Positions 50,885 to 58,915 of a DNA stretch of 64,000 nucleotides are shown in pieces; positions within the stretch are counted from its first letter, which is position 1, and every line of letters begins with the position of its first letter. The notes under the pieces are model-generated. The model ran no database searches. It saw nothing but the letters and a program-made list of their open reading frames with translations, and had not been told where the DNA came from. This DNA comes from an uncultured Actinomycetes bacterium (lineage in GTDB: Bacteria; Actinomycetota; Thermoleophilia; Miltoncostaeales; Miltoncostaeaceae). The stretch spans positions 62,001 to 126,000 of the forward strand of contig CAITWD010000018.1 of assembly GCA_903896045.1 (NCBI GenBank), written 5' to 3'. The translations under genes and the position numbers were made by a program.

Positions 50885-51624
50885 GTCGTGTTCGGGTATG
50901 TCACCTCTACCCGAAAGAGCTCAATATCTATGCCGATCGCGGCAACATCGCGGTACTCAAACGGCGGCTTGAATGGCGCGGCCATCACATCGAAGTACAC
51001 GAATGTGGGCTCGGTGAGTCGTTGCCGCTCGACGCCGACTTTTACTACCTCGGTGGTGGTCAAGACCGCGACCAATTGCTGGTTGCAGCGGATCTTGCCA
51101 CCGTCAAGGGTGATCATCTGCGATCAGTCGTGGCAGACGGCGCCGTGATGCTGGCGGTGTGCGGTGGCTATCAACTCGCCGGACACGGATATACGGGTGT
51201 GAATGGGGTGCGGATGCCCGGTATCGGCATCCTTGATGCCGATACGGTCGCTGGGTCGACTCGCCTGATCGGCGATGTCGCGATTGACATCGATATTGAG
51301 GGTCGCCAGCTGACTGTCGTCGGCTTTGAAAATCATGCTGGTCGTACCCATGTCGGTTCAGGGAGTGTCCCCTTGGGGACGGTTCGGTACGGGCACGGAA
51401 ACAATGATTCCGATCACACAGAAGGCGCACGAACCGGTCGTGCGATTGGGACCTATTTGCATGGTCCGCTGCTGCCAAAAAATCCCGACTTTGCCGATCT
51501 TCTCCTCGAATGGGCGCTTGCGCACGCGACAGGGATAACCTGCGAGCTGGCGCCTCTTGATGACGAGATCGAAACCAGCGCACATGATGCCGCGCTTGCG
51601 CGTCGCGGAAGCCGTCCCTCGTAG
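50881..51624 (+). CDS. gatD: Lipid II isoglutaminyl synthase, glutamine amidotransferase subunit GatD
   Basis: CobB/CobQ-type glutaminase that delivers ammonia to MurT. The 247-residue protein has HLYPKELNIYADRGNIAVL, the Gln-binding region FYYLGGGQDRDQLL, the nucleophile in MLAVCGGYQLAGHGY, FENHAGRTHVGSG and the catalytic His in IGTYLHGPLLPKNP. ATG overlaps the methyltransferase stop. The complex makes D-isoglutamine in the stem peptide. Confidence 0.94.
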   Translation: MSRVRVCHLYPKELNIYADRGNIAVLKRRLEWRGHHIEVHECGLGESLPLDADFYYLGGGQDRDQLLVAADLATVKGDHLRSVVADGAVMLAVCGGYQLAGHGYTGVNGVRMPGIGILDADTVAGSTRLIGDVAIDIDIEGRQLTVVGFENHAGRTHVGSGSVPLGTVRYGHGNNDSDHTEGARTGRAIGTYLHGPLLPKNPDFADLLLEWALAHATGITCELAPLDDEIETSAHDAALARRGSRPS

Positions 51625-51749
51625 CACCCCGGAGTCATGAGACTCGCGTCGGTACGTGATGTGCCCCGAGATCGACCTTTCACCGAGGTGAATCACGCGA
51701 CATGGGAACTTGTGAGTGCCATGCATGAGGGGAATTCCCTGCGGTGTGC

Positions 51750-51774
51750 TTTGGGGTACCCGCAGTGCCCCAAA
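51750..51774 (+). terminator. Hairpin in the spacer after gatD
   Basis: TTTGGGGTAC-CCGCA-GTGCCCCAAA, 10 bp with one G-T pair. It lies in the 226-nt spacer 51625-51850, which shows no other feature except a possible 22-codon ORF from 51721 that I do not trust. Confidence 0.5.
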
Positions 51775-51850
51775 ACTCAAGATGTATGACACCTCGCCGA
51801 TGGCTGTCTAGGACTTCCCCTATTCGCCACCACTTCACGAGGTGGCTCCG

Positions 51851-52225
51851 ATGGCAACAACATTCCCGAAACAGCGTACGACACGCACGATTGGGGACGC
51901 CGATCCAGATTTTGCGCAGCTGGAAACCGCGGCCACGCTTGCGTCGACGTACTCTCCAATGGTCTTTGATTCCGAGACGTACGGCTTCAATGAGAGGCTT
52001 TCGTCGACACGTACTCCTACTCGCGTGGCAATCGTGATCGGTATCGGGATGCTCCCATTCTTGGGTGTCGCTGCCACATATCTGATGCGGCCGGGTCCTC
52101 GGGGCACCAACGAGATCAATGACGTGCAAAACGCATTCGATTATGGCGTTGGAGCATTGGCCGCCATCGTTGGGGGTGTCTGCATCGTGATTCGTGTTGT
52201 CCGTGGTTTGGGAGAGCGGGCATGA
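51851..52225 (+). CDS. Membrane protein of unknown function coupled to a glycosyltransferase, 124 aa
   Basis: A hydrophilic N-terminal half (about 60 residues, FPKQRTTRTIGDADPDFAQL onward) is followed by two predicted membrane helices (about 63-82 and 102-118). No family recognised. Its ATG 51851 follows GAGGTGG, and its stop overlaps the glycosyltransferase start by 4 nt. The strict coupling suggests an accessory subunit for polysaccharide synthesis or export. Confidence 0.68.
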   Translation: MATTFPKQRTTRTIGDADPDFAQLETAATLASTYSPMVFDSETYGFNERLSSTRTPTRVAIVIGIGMLPFLGVAATYLMRPGPRGTNEINDVQNAFDYGVGALAAIVGGVCIVIRVVRGLGERA

Positions 52226-53532
52226 ACCGCGGCAATTCGAAGCAATGGCGTCAAGTTCAACGCATCGGCGGCATCGTGGGCCAGCAGATTCCATGGTTGG
52301 TGCTTCTTGGAGTTCTCGGGACGTCGCTTATTGCCACGCGCGCAGTCATGGAGCAAACCCCTGATCCGCTTGCGCGGTCATATTGGATTTTCGGGGCAAT
52401 GGTCATCGGGGGATGCCTGACGTCGTTTGTCGTCGGTAACCGCTACACCCATCTGCCTCCCGCGCCGGGTCGCGTGTTGTGCATTGTCCCGACGTACAAC
52501 GAGCCCCCGGACGTCCTTCAGGCGACGGTGGAATCTCTTCTTGCCCAGACTGTTCCCGTTGATGTTGTCGTCATTGATGACGGGTCGTCGGTCCCGGTTA
52601 TTCCGAGCATCACGCATCCGCGCCTCCAATGGATTCGCCAGGAAAACACAGGAAAACGAGGCGCCCAGGTCGCGGTGCTTCGGTCGATCCCACAGGAGCG
52701 GTACGACTTTATTTTGACCGTTGATTCGGATTCACAGCCATACCCCGATGCATGTGAGCACTTGTGTCGGGCAATGTCCGACCCGTCGGTCGAGGCGTGC
52801 ACCGGAATGATCTACGTGCGCAATCACCGTGAGAGTTGGATCAGCATGGCGGCAGATCTCGATATCGGTAGCTCATGCGTCATGATGCGGGCATCTCGCT
52901 CCTTGCTTGGTGCGCTTGAGACAACGTCAGGCGCCCTTGCGATGTACCGAAGTGCATTGATTTACGACCACCTCGAAGCGTACGCGGTCGAATGCGGTAC
53001 CGGCGATGATCGTTGGCTTGCCCTTCGCGCACTCCAGCGCGGCAAGGTTGTCGCGGTTGCTGAAGCTGGTGTCGAGACGCAAATGCCGACGTCCTTAAAA
53101 GGCACATATCGTCAGCGACTCCGGTGGGCGCGATCGTGGTACTGGATGCTCCCTTTCGTGGCGCGCAACCTGTCATTTCGTCAGATGATCAGCCCGGTGT
53201 ACGGACTTATTCAGTTGTGCATCACTCCTCTGTGTTTCGTATTTATGGCTGCACAAGTCGTGTCGTTGCTGCGTCATCCTGGATCCGAGAATGTCGGGGT
53301 ACTCGGAATATTTATCGCGAGCTATGCGGTCGTCCGATTCGGACTCGGGGCGCTCTATATCTATCGTCGGCCCAATGTCACGCGAGCAGACCAAGCGCGC
53401 CTTCTGCTGCTTGGAGTTCCCGTTGCTGTCGGGTTGAACCTCATTCTGCTTTTGCCAACGCGATACTGGGCGATTGCCCGATTGCGCGATAATCGTTGGC
53501 GATCACGAGTCGTGTCTCCGGGGTCCGCATAG
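52222..53532 (+). CDS. Family 2 glycosyltransferase, hyaluronan/chitin/cellulose-synthase-like
   Basis: The 436-residue membrane protein has two N-terminal helices, the GT-A catalytic domain and a C-terminal helix bundle. Catalytic signatures are CIVPTYNEPPDVLQATVESL, VVVIDDGSS, LTVDSDSQP (DxD-like metal site), GTGDDRWLALRAL (catalytic base) and RQRLRWARSWYW (the Q/RxxRW processivity motif). The order matches NodC and hyaluronan synthases, so it is likely a processive synthase making and extruding a beta-linked polymer. The sugar is unknown. A terminator hairpin follows. Confidence 0.88.
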   Translation: MNRGNSKQWRQVQRIGGIVGQQIPWLVLLGVLGTSLIATRAVMEQTPDPLARSYWIFGAMVIGGCLTSFVVGNRYTHLPPAPGRVLCIVPTYNEPPDVLQATVESLLAQTVPVDVVVIDDGSSVPVIPSITHPRLQWIRQENTGKRGAQVAVLRSIPQERYDFILTVDSDSQPYPDACEHLCRAMSDPSVEACTGMIYVRNHRESWISMAADLDIGSSCVMMRASRSLLGALETTSGALAMYRSALIYDHLEAYAVECGTGDDRWLALRALQRGKVVAVAEAGVETQMPTSLKGTYRQRLRWARSWYWMLPFVARNLSFRQMISPVYGLIQLCITPLCFVFMAAQVVSLLRHPGSENVGVLGIFIASYAVVRFGLGALYIYRRPNVTRADQARLLLLGVPVAVGLNLILLLPTRYWAIARLRDNRWRSRVVSPGSA

Positions 53533-53551
53533 CCTTCAGCCTTTGGAAGGC
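53532..53551 (+). terminator. Hairpin after the glycosyltransferase gene
   Basis: GCCTTC-AGCCTTTG-GAAGGC, a 6-bp stem starting on the last base of the stop codon. Confidence 0.5.
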
Positions 53552-53575
53552 CCGTTCCCCGGGGTGCACGCCGTG

Positions 53576-54022
53576 TTATTTACCGCTTGAGCCAAATCCG
53601 CCGCCTGCACGTCCATCGGACTCGGGTAACTGTGTGGACTCGACGACCGACATCATCCCAACCGGGACAAGCACCAGTTGTGCGATTCGCTCCCCTGCGC
53701 TGAGCGTCTGTGGCACGGAATCGTGATTGATCACCAGAATCTGCACCTCGCCGCGGTATCCGGCATCGATGAGTCCAGGGCTGTTGGTGAGCGTAATGCC
53801 TTGGCGGCGGGCGAGTCCCGAGCGGGGCACCACAAATCCACCCCACCCCGGAGGGATCGCGACTGCGATTCCCGTACCGACGACACCCCTCTCTCCTGGT
53901 GCAAGGGTGATTGATTCCACGGCGACCAGATCAAGTCCGGCATCCCAATCGTGCGCGCGGTTCGGTGCCACCGCATTGGGATGCAGACGGGTAAAAAGAA
54001 GGTCTTCAGTAGGCTCAGCCAT
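53576..54022 (-). CDS. dut: Deoxyuridine 5'-triphosphate nucleotidohydrolase (dUTPase)
   Basis: Trimeric enzyme hydrolysing dUTP to dUMP. The 148-residue protein has all five motifs: DAGLDLVAVESI, PRSGLARRQGI, NSPGLIDAGYRGEVQI, RIAQLVLVPV and the C-terminal RAGGGFGSSGK P-loop-like arm. ATG 54022 by family fit; a start at 54037 would add five residues. Divergent from dapE. Confidence 0.95.
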   Translation of the reverse strand: MAEPTEDLLFTRLHPNAVAPNRAHDWDAGLDLVAVESITLAPGERGVVGTGIAVAIPPGWGGFVVPRSGLARRQGITLTNSPGLIDAGYRGEVQILVINHDSVPQTLSAGERIAQLVLVPVGMMSVVESTQLPESDGRAGGGFGSSGK

Positions 54023-54043
54023 GCAGGAGCCGATCATGACATC

Positions 54044-54057
54044 TACGATGCAGTGTC
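54044..54057 (+). promoter_or_regulatory. Leaderless-type -10 before dapE
   Basis: TACGAT at 54044-54049, then 8 nt, then GTG 54058. Confidence 0.5.
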
Positions 54058-55146
54058 GTGAGCTCTATCTCCCCTATTGTCGCGTCCCTTGGCGCACGCA
54101 CACTCGCCCTCGTGAATATCTCATCGGTATCACGAGATGAGGCGCGCATCATGGAATATGTCCGCACAGAAATTCCTTCAGGATTTGACGAATGGTATGC
54201 CGACGGCCAGGTGCTGGTTGTCGGCCCCCCGCGACGCGCGGGGGTGCCATTGATTCTCCTTGCCGGGCATGTCGATACTGTCCCGGCGCAGAACAACTTT
54301 CCTGGGCGTCTCACTGCTGATGAGGTGATTGGCCTCGGGGCGTCCGATATGAAGGGCGGCGTCGCCGTCATGCTTGAGGTCGCCGCCCAGTTCCACACGG
54401 TGTCGGCTACCCGGTACGACCTGGCGCTCGTGATCTTTACCCGTGAGGAAATCGCGGTTGCAGAAAGCCCGCTTCCTGCCGCGTTCGATGCCCTTCCCGA
54501 ATTACGCGAGGCCGCCCTTGCGATCGTGCTGGAGCCCACCGATAACACCGTGCAGGCGGGCTGTGTGGGCAATTTGAACGCCACCTTGAGATTCCATGGC
54601 AAAAGTGCCCATTCCGCCCGTCCCTGGACCGGAGACAACGCCATCACACATGCGGTTGCCGGCCTGCGTGATCTCGTGGAGATTGCGCCGCGCGCCGTGA
54701 CAATCGAGGGGCTCGAGTTCATGGAGGTGATCAGTGTCACCCGTATTGCGGGTGGGATCGCCGACAACGTGATCCCCGATCTTGTGGAGTGCCACATCAA
54801 TTACCGCTTCACCCCCGATCGGACCCCTGATGAGGCGGTGCGATTCTTGCAAGACGCGGTCGCAGGCCATGGTGAGCTTGAGATCGTGAGCGTGAGTCCG
54901 TCAGGGAAGGTTGCGTCCTCGAACGAGCATTTTGCACGGCTTGTATCTGCAGGCAATTTTGCGGTCGCTCCCAAACAGGCCTGGACCCCGGTCGCCCAAT
55001 TCACCGAAATCGGCATTGATGCGGTAAATCTCGGTCCCGGGGCAACCAGCCTCGCGCACACACGCGATGAAGCGATTTCACTTTTGCAGATGGAACGGAC
55101 CTATGACGCACTCATGACGTTTCTCAGCGATGAGGCGGGTGCGTGA
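54058..55146 (+). CDS. dapE: Succinyl-diaminopimelate desuccinylase (M20 family)
   Basis: Releases succinate from N-succinyl-LL-DAP in lysine and peptidoglycan synthesis. The 362-residue dizinc enzyme has LLAGHVDTVPAQNN (metal His and catalytic Asp), GASDMKGGVAVMLE (bridging Asp), IFTREEIAVAE (Glu pair) and GPGATSLAHTRDEAISL with the last metal His. The dimerisation domain is in the middle. GTG start. It forms an operon with dapC and dapD, which supports DapE over other M20 peptidases. Confidence 0.93.
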   Translation: MSSISPIVASLGARTLALVNISSVSRDEARIMEYVRTEIPSGFDEWYADGQVLVVGPPRRAGVPLILLAGHVDTVPAQNNFPGRLTADEVIGLGASDMKGGVAVMLEVAAQFHTVSATRYDLALVIFTREEIAVAESPLPAAFDALPELREAALAIVLEPTDNTVQAGCVGNLNATLRFHGKSAHSARPWTGDNAITHAVAGLRDLVEIAPRAVTIEGLEFMEVISVTRIAGGIADNVIPDLVECHINYRFTPDRTPDEAVRFLQDAVAGHGELEIVSVSPSGKVASSNEHFARLVSAGNFAVAPKQAWTPVAQFTEIGIDAVNLGPGATSLAHTRDEAISLLQMERTYDALMTFLSDEAGA

Positions 55147-56312
55147 GCGAGGGCATTGCAGGACCCATCTCTCCGATCGTTGGCGAAGTGGGGACCTACC
55201 CCTTTGCGCGTCTTGATGAGGCCAAACGCGTTGCGCGCGAGCGAGGAATTGCACTGATTGATTTTGGCGTCGGTGATCCGCGTGAGCCGACCGCCCCCCA
55301 GATCCGCGATGCCTTGATTGCGGGTGTCAAAGAAACGCTTGAGTACCCCAAAGCGGTCGGGCTGCCTGCGTTGCGCACGGCGATTGCCGAGTGGATCGGT
55401 CGTCGGTTTGGTGTCGCACTTGATCCCGATCGCGAAATCCTTCCGACCCTGGGCTCAAAGGAAGCGGTGTTTTCGCTCGCGCAGGTCGTCGTTGATCTTC
55501 CGGGCGGCAAGGACCTCGTCGTGGTGACTGAGCCCGGCTATCCCGTACCGGCGCGCGGTGCGCGATTTGCGGGAGCCGAGGTCATAAGCTTGCCGTTGCG
55601 TGAAGCGCGTGGGTTTTTACCTGATCTGGATGCGGTGAGTGAGATTCAGTGGAATCGGGTTGCCGTCGTATGGGTCAATTACCCAAACAACCCCACCGGT
55701 GCCCGCGCGCCGTTGTCCTTTTATGAGGAGTTATCTGCGCGCGCGGCCCGTCATGGGTTCTGGATTGCCTCGGATGAGGCCTATTCGGAATTGAGCTTTG
55801 ATGACCAGATGCCGGTCTCGGCCCTGCAGGTGCGCGATCGCTCCCATGTTGTCGTGATCAACACCTTGAGTAAGCGTTCGTCCATGACCGGATACCGCTC
55901 AGGATTTATTGCCGCGCCAGAGCGGCTCATTGCGGCCCTCAAGTCCTATCGGCCCACAGTGGGTACTGCGCCCCAAGAATTCGTGCAGATGGCCGCATGT
56001 GTCGCCTGGGGGAATGAAACCCATGTTGAAGAGGCGCGGGCGCGCTATCGGGTGAAGCGTGAGATCCTCGAGTCGGTGCTCGTCAGCAAAGGGCTCCGTG
56101 TCGCCGGCAGCGAGGCGGGCATGTATTTGTGGATGGCGCTGCCTGCGGGGGTGGGGTCACTTGCGTATGCCGAGCAGCTGCTTGACCACGGTATTGTGGT
56201 GGCGCCCGGGGTGTTTCTTGGCCCGTCTGGCGAAGGTTTTGTGCGATTTGCACTTGTTCCCACGATCGATGATTGCCGGCGTGCCGCCGCGATTCTCCAG
56301 GAGGCTTTGTGA
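55143..56312 (+). CDS. dapC: Succinyldiaminopimelate aminotransferase (class I/II PLP enzyme)
   Basis: Transaminates N-succinyl-2-amino-6-oxopimelate with glutamate. The 389-residue fold-type I enzyme has LPTLGSKEAVFSLAQVV, WVNYPNNPTGARAPLSF (Asn for PLP), IASDEAYSELSF (Asp), the PLP lysine in NTLSKRSSMTGYRSGFIA, and a final substrate Arg in GEGFVRFALVP. Function is assigned from operon position between dapE and dapD. GTG start overlapping dapE by 4 nt. Confidence 0.9.
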   Translation: MSEGIAGPISPIVGEVGTYPFARLDEAKRVARERGIALIDFGVGDPREPTAPQIRDALIAGVKETLEYPKAVGLPALRTAIAEWIGRRFGVALDPDREILPTLGSKEAVFSLAQVVVDLPGGKDLVVVTEPGYPVPARGARFAGAEVISLPLREARGFLPDLDAVSEIQWNRVAVVWVNYPNNPTGARAPLSFYEELSARAARHGFWIASDEAYSELSFDDQMPVSALQVRDRSHVVVINTLSKRSSMTGYRSGFIAAPERLIAALKSYRPTVGTAPQEFVQMAACVAWGNETHVEEARARYRVKREILESVLVSKGLRVAGSEAGMYLWMALPAGVGSLAYAEQLLDHGIVVAPGVFLGPSGEGFVRFALVPTIDDCRRAAAILQEAL

Positions 56313-57130
56313 CCAGCAGTGACGCCCTCGCACGAGAGATCGAGCGTTTGTATGAGCTATCCGCCGAGGAGGCGGCTCAGAACGTCGATATTGTCAATGA
56401 CGCAATCGCACGCCTCGATGCCGGCCAGATTCGTGTGGTGGAGCCCAGCGCAGGCGGTTGGGTCGTCAACGAGTGGGTCAAAAAGGCCATCCTGGTGTAT
56501 TTTCGTATTACGGTCAGCGCTCCGATTGAAATTGGGCCGTTCACCTACTTCGACAAGGTGCCGCTCAAGCGCGTAGGGCCAGAAGACGGGGTGCGTATCG
56601 TGCCGCCGGCGGTTGCCCGGTATGGCAGCTACCTCGCCCCTGGCGCGGTCATGATGCCGAGCTATGTGAATATTGGTGCATGGGTTGGCTCGGGCACAAT
56701 GGTCGATACGTGGGCCACAGTGGGTTCATGCGCGCATATTGGCGCCGATGTTCACCTCTCGGGTGGGGTTGGCATTGGTGGGGTGCTCGAGCCCCCGCAA
56801 GCCGCACCAGTGATTGTGGAAGACGGTGCCTTTCTTGGGTCGCGGGCGATTGTTGTCGAGGGTGTGCACATCGGCGCAGAAGCGGTCCTCGGCGCAAATG
56901 TGGTGATTACCGCCTCGACCCCGATTATTGATGTCACGGGCGCATCACCGGTCGAGACTCGCGGGTATGTCCCGCCGCGCTCGGTCGTGGTGCCGGGAAC
57001 GCGTGAAAAAGACTTCCCTGCAGGCACATTCCATCTTCCCTGTGCCCTGATTATTGGTCAGCGAACTGAATCAACCGACCGTAAGACGACGCTCAACGAC
57101 GCGCTGCGCAGCTACGGGGTCGCGGTGTAG
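56309..57130 (+). CDS. dapD: Tetrahydrodipicolinate N-succinyltransferase, proteobacterial-type
   Basis: Succinylates tetrahydrodipicolinate using succinyl-CoA. The 273-residue protein begins with a helical domain (LAREIERLYELSAEEAAQNV) and then hexapeptide left-handed beta-helix turns (YLAPGAVMMPSYVNIGAWVG, DTWATVGSCAHIGADVHLSG). Length and sequence resemble the E. coli-type enzyme (about 274 residues) rather than the longer actinobacterial form. GTG 56309 after CCAGGAGG. Its 3' end overlaps the convergent dapF by 19 nt. Confidence 0.93.
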   Translation: MTSSDALAREIERLYELSAEEAAQNVDIVNDAIARLDAGQIRVVEPSAGGWVVNEWVKKAILVYFRITVSAPIEIGPFTYFDKVPLKRVGPEDGVRIVPPAVARYGSYLAPGAVMMPSYVNIGAWVGSGTMVDTWATVGSCAHIGADVHLSGGVGIGGVLEPPQAAPVIVEDGAFLGSRAIVVEGVHIGAEAVLGANVVITASTPIIDVTGASPVETRGYVPPRSVVVPGTREKDFPAGTFHLPCALIIGQRTESTDRKTTLNDALRSYGVAV

Positions 57131-57933
57131 CGGGTCCCGAGCTCTGCAGTCAGGGCAGCACTCACTTCGCCTGCGTAGATGAATGTGGCGGGCCCGGTCA
57201 TGGTGACGCTCAGCTCATCGTCAACATCAATCACGAGCGTCCCCCCGGCGAGGTGCACGGTCACGGGGCTTTGGTGATGGCCATGTACCACCGCGCTCAC
57301 GGCCGCGGCACATGCCCCCGTTCCGCAACTCAGCGTCTGCCCCACCCCGCGCTCCCAGACGCGCATGGTGATCTGTGATGGCCCGTCGGTTCGCACAAAT
57401 TCCACATTGGTGCGATCTGGAAAGTGTTCGTGGGTTTCAATCTCGGGTCCAAGCGTCGTCACTCGCGCGTCGGGATCCGGATCCTGGATCACCACATGAG
57501 GATTGCCCATCGAGACCTCAAAGAGATCAATTTCGCCGGCAGTTGTCTGGAGTGAATACACGTAATCCCCGGCGGTGAGAACCGCGGGTCCCATCTTCAC
57601 CTCGATGCGCCCATCATCGATCACGCGTACGTAGGTGCGCTGTGTGCCGGTGAGGATCACCCCATCCGCGGCCAGGCGTCCATCTCGGTCGAGGTACGCC
57701 GCGACAATCCGAATTCCGTTGCCGCAGTTCTCGGCAATGCTGCCATCCGCATTCCAGACGGTCATGCGTGGCGTGGCGTCCTCAAAGCTGATCTCGAGGA
57801 CCCCTTCTGCGCCAATGCCAAATGCAGGGTCGCACAGCGCGATTGCCCGCTCGGGGCGCATTGGCCAGGGAAGCTCGTCGCGCTCTACGACGATGTGGTG
57901 GTTTCCGGTACCGTGCCATTTCTCAAAACGCAT
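57112..57933 (-). CDS. dapF: Diaminopimelate epimerase
   Basis: Converts LL-DAP to meso-DAP with two active-site cysteines. The 273-residue protein has MRFEKWHGTGNHHIVV at the start (the usual GNDF is GNHH), the first Cys in NADGSIAENCGNGIRIVAAY, MGNPHVVIQD, and the second Cys in LSCGTGACAAAVSA. ATG 57933 by family fit; GTG 57951, directly after the miaA stop, would add six residues. Completes the dap set here with dapE, dapC and dapD. Confidence 0.94.
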   Translation of the reverse strand: MRFEKWHGTGNHHIVVERDELPWPMRPERAIALCDPAFGIGAEGVLEISFEDATPRMTVWNADGSIAENCGNGIRIVAAYLDRDGRLAADGVILTGTQRTYVRVIDDGRIEVKMGPAVLTAGDYVYSLQTTAGEIDLFEVSMGNPHVVIQDPDPDARVTTLGPEIETHEHFPDRTNVEFVRTDGPSQITMRVWERGVGQTLSCGTGACAAAVSAVVHGHHQSPVTVHLAGGTLVIDVDDELSVTMTGPATFIYAGEVSAALTAELGTRYTATP

Positions 57934-57951
57934 GGTTACAGGGTACTTCAC

Positions 57952-58908
57952 TCACGCAGGATCTGGCGCTCGCCCAATCAGCCGGAGGATGTCGTCTGCG
58001 ATATCGGTCGCTGGCTCATCGGCGAGGTCGATGATGTGCGCATGCGGCCAATTGCGGATCCAGCCGAGCTGGCGACGTGAGAGCTGACGGGTCCGGGCCT
58101 CGAGGGCGCGCACAAGTTCGTCGTAGATCATCGTGCCTGCGTGGAACGCGGCGACCTCTTTCCCACCGATGATCTGGAGTGCCTCGCGGCTGGTGGTCGG
58201 TGCATCCAGCGCCCGTGTGAGCTCTGCGACAAGCCCGTCGTCGAGCTCGCGCTGCACACGTGTGGCAATGCGCTGATCGAGATATTCGCGCGCGCGCGTG
58301 ATGGCGATGAGCGCCGTCGGATGGCGCGTGGATTCGGTCCACAGCCGATCAATTGGTCGATCCCGATGTGCGGGCCCCAGTGCTGCGACTTCAAGTGCCC
58401 GCGCGACGCGCCGCGGATTTGCCTGATCGACCCGGTGGGCGGCATCCGGATCACGAGCGGTGAGCTCCTGTACCGCAGTCCCAAGATCTACGGTAACGAG
58501 GTCTTCCGCCCATTGTCGTATCTCTGGTGGAACTGGTGGCGGAAACCCTAAATCAGTCAGGGCGCCGCGCAGATAGAGCGCCGTACCGCCGGTGACGATC
58601 GCAAGTCGCCCCCTGGCGATGATGTCATCGATGACCAAATGGGCGGCGGATGCGAATGATCCGGCAGAGGAGGATTCCCAAAGATCGAGATCCCCGATGA
58701 AGTGATAGGGCACCTCGGCCCGCTCGTCGGCCGAGGGTGCGTCTGCCGCAATCTCAAGGCCTCGGTAGCGCTGAAACGGATCGGTGACGACAATCTCCGC
58801 ATCGAGTACACGCGCAATATGGTGCGCGAGTGCACTTTTCCCACTGGCGGTGGGCCCAAATAGTGCAAGGACCTTCGGTTGCTCCACCGATACCGCACCG
58901 GTGGCCAT
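57952..58908 (-). CDS. miaA: tRNA dimethylallyltransferase
   Basis: Prenylates A37 of UNN-decoding tRNAs. The 318-residue protein has the P-loop ALFGPTASGKSALAHHIA, VVTDPFQRYRGLEIAADAPS (substrate Asp and Gln), YHFIGDL, IVTGGTALYLRGAL and RRVARALEV, with ALQIIGGKEVAAF and TRQLSRRQLGWI near the end. ATG 58908 by fit, 7 nt after the miaB stop. Product is the substrate of MiaB, encoded upstream. Confidence 0.94.
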   Translation of the reverse strand: MATGAVSVEQPKVLALFGPTASGKSALAHHIARVLDAEIVVTDPFQRYRGLEIAADAPSADERAEVPYHFIGDLDLWESSSAGSFASAAHLVIDDIIARGRLAIVTGGTALYLRGALTDLGFPPPVPPEIRQWAEDLVTVDLGTAVQELTARDPDAAHRVDQANPRRVARALEVAALGPAHRDRPIDRLWTESTRHPTALIAITRAREYLDQRIATRVQRELDDGLVAELTRALDAPTTSREALQIIGGKEVAAFHAGTMIYDELVRALEARTRQLSRRQLGWIRNWPHAHIIDLADEPATDIADDILRLIGRAPDPA

Positions 58909-58915
58909 GCGCAGG

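Noticed and set aside
51721-51789. 22-codon ORF in the gatD-glycosyltransferase spacer
   Set aside because: No good ribosome site, and it contains the hairpin 51750-51774; too short to support.
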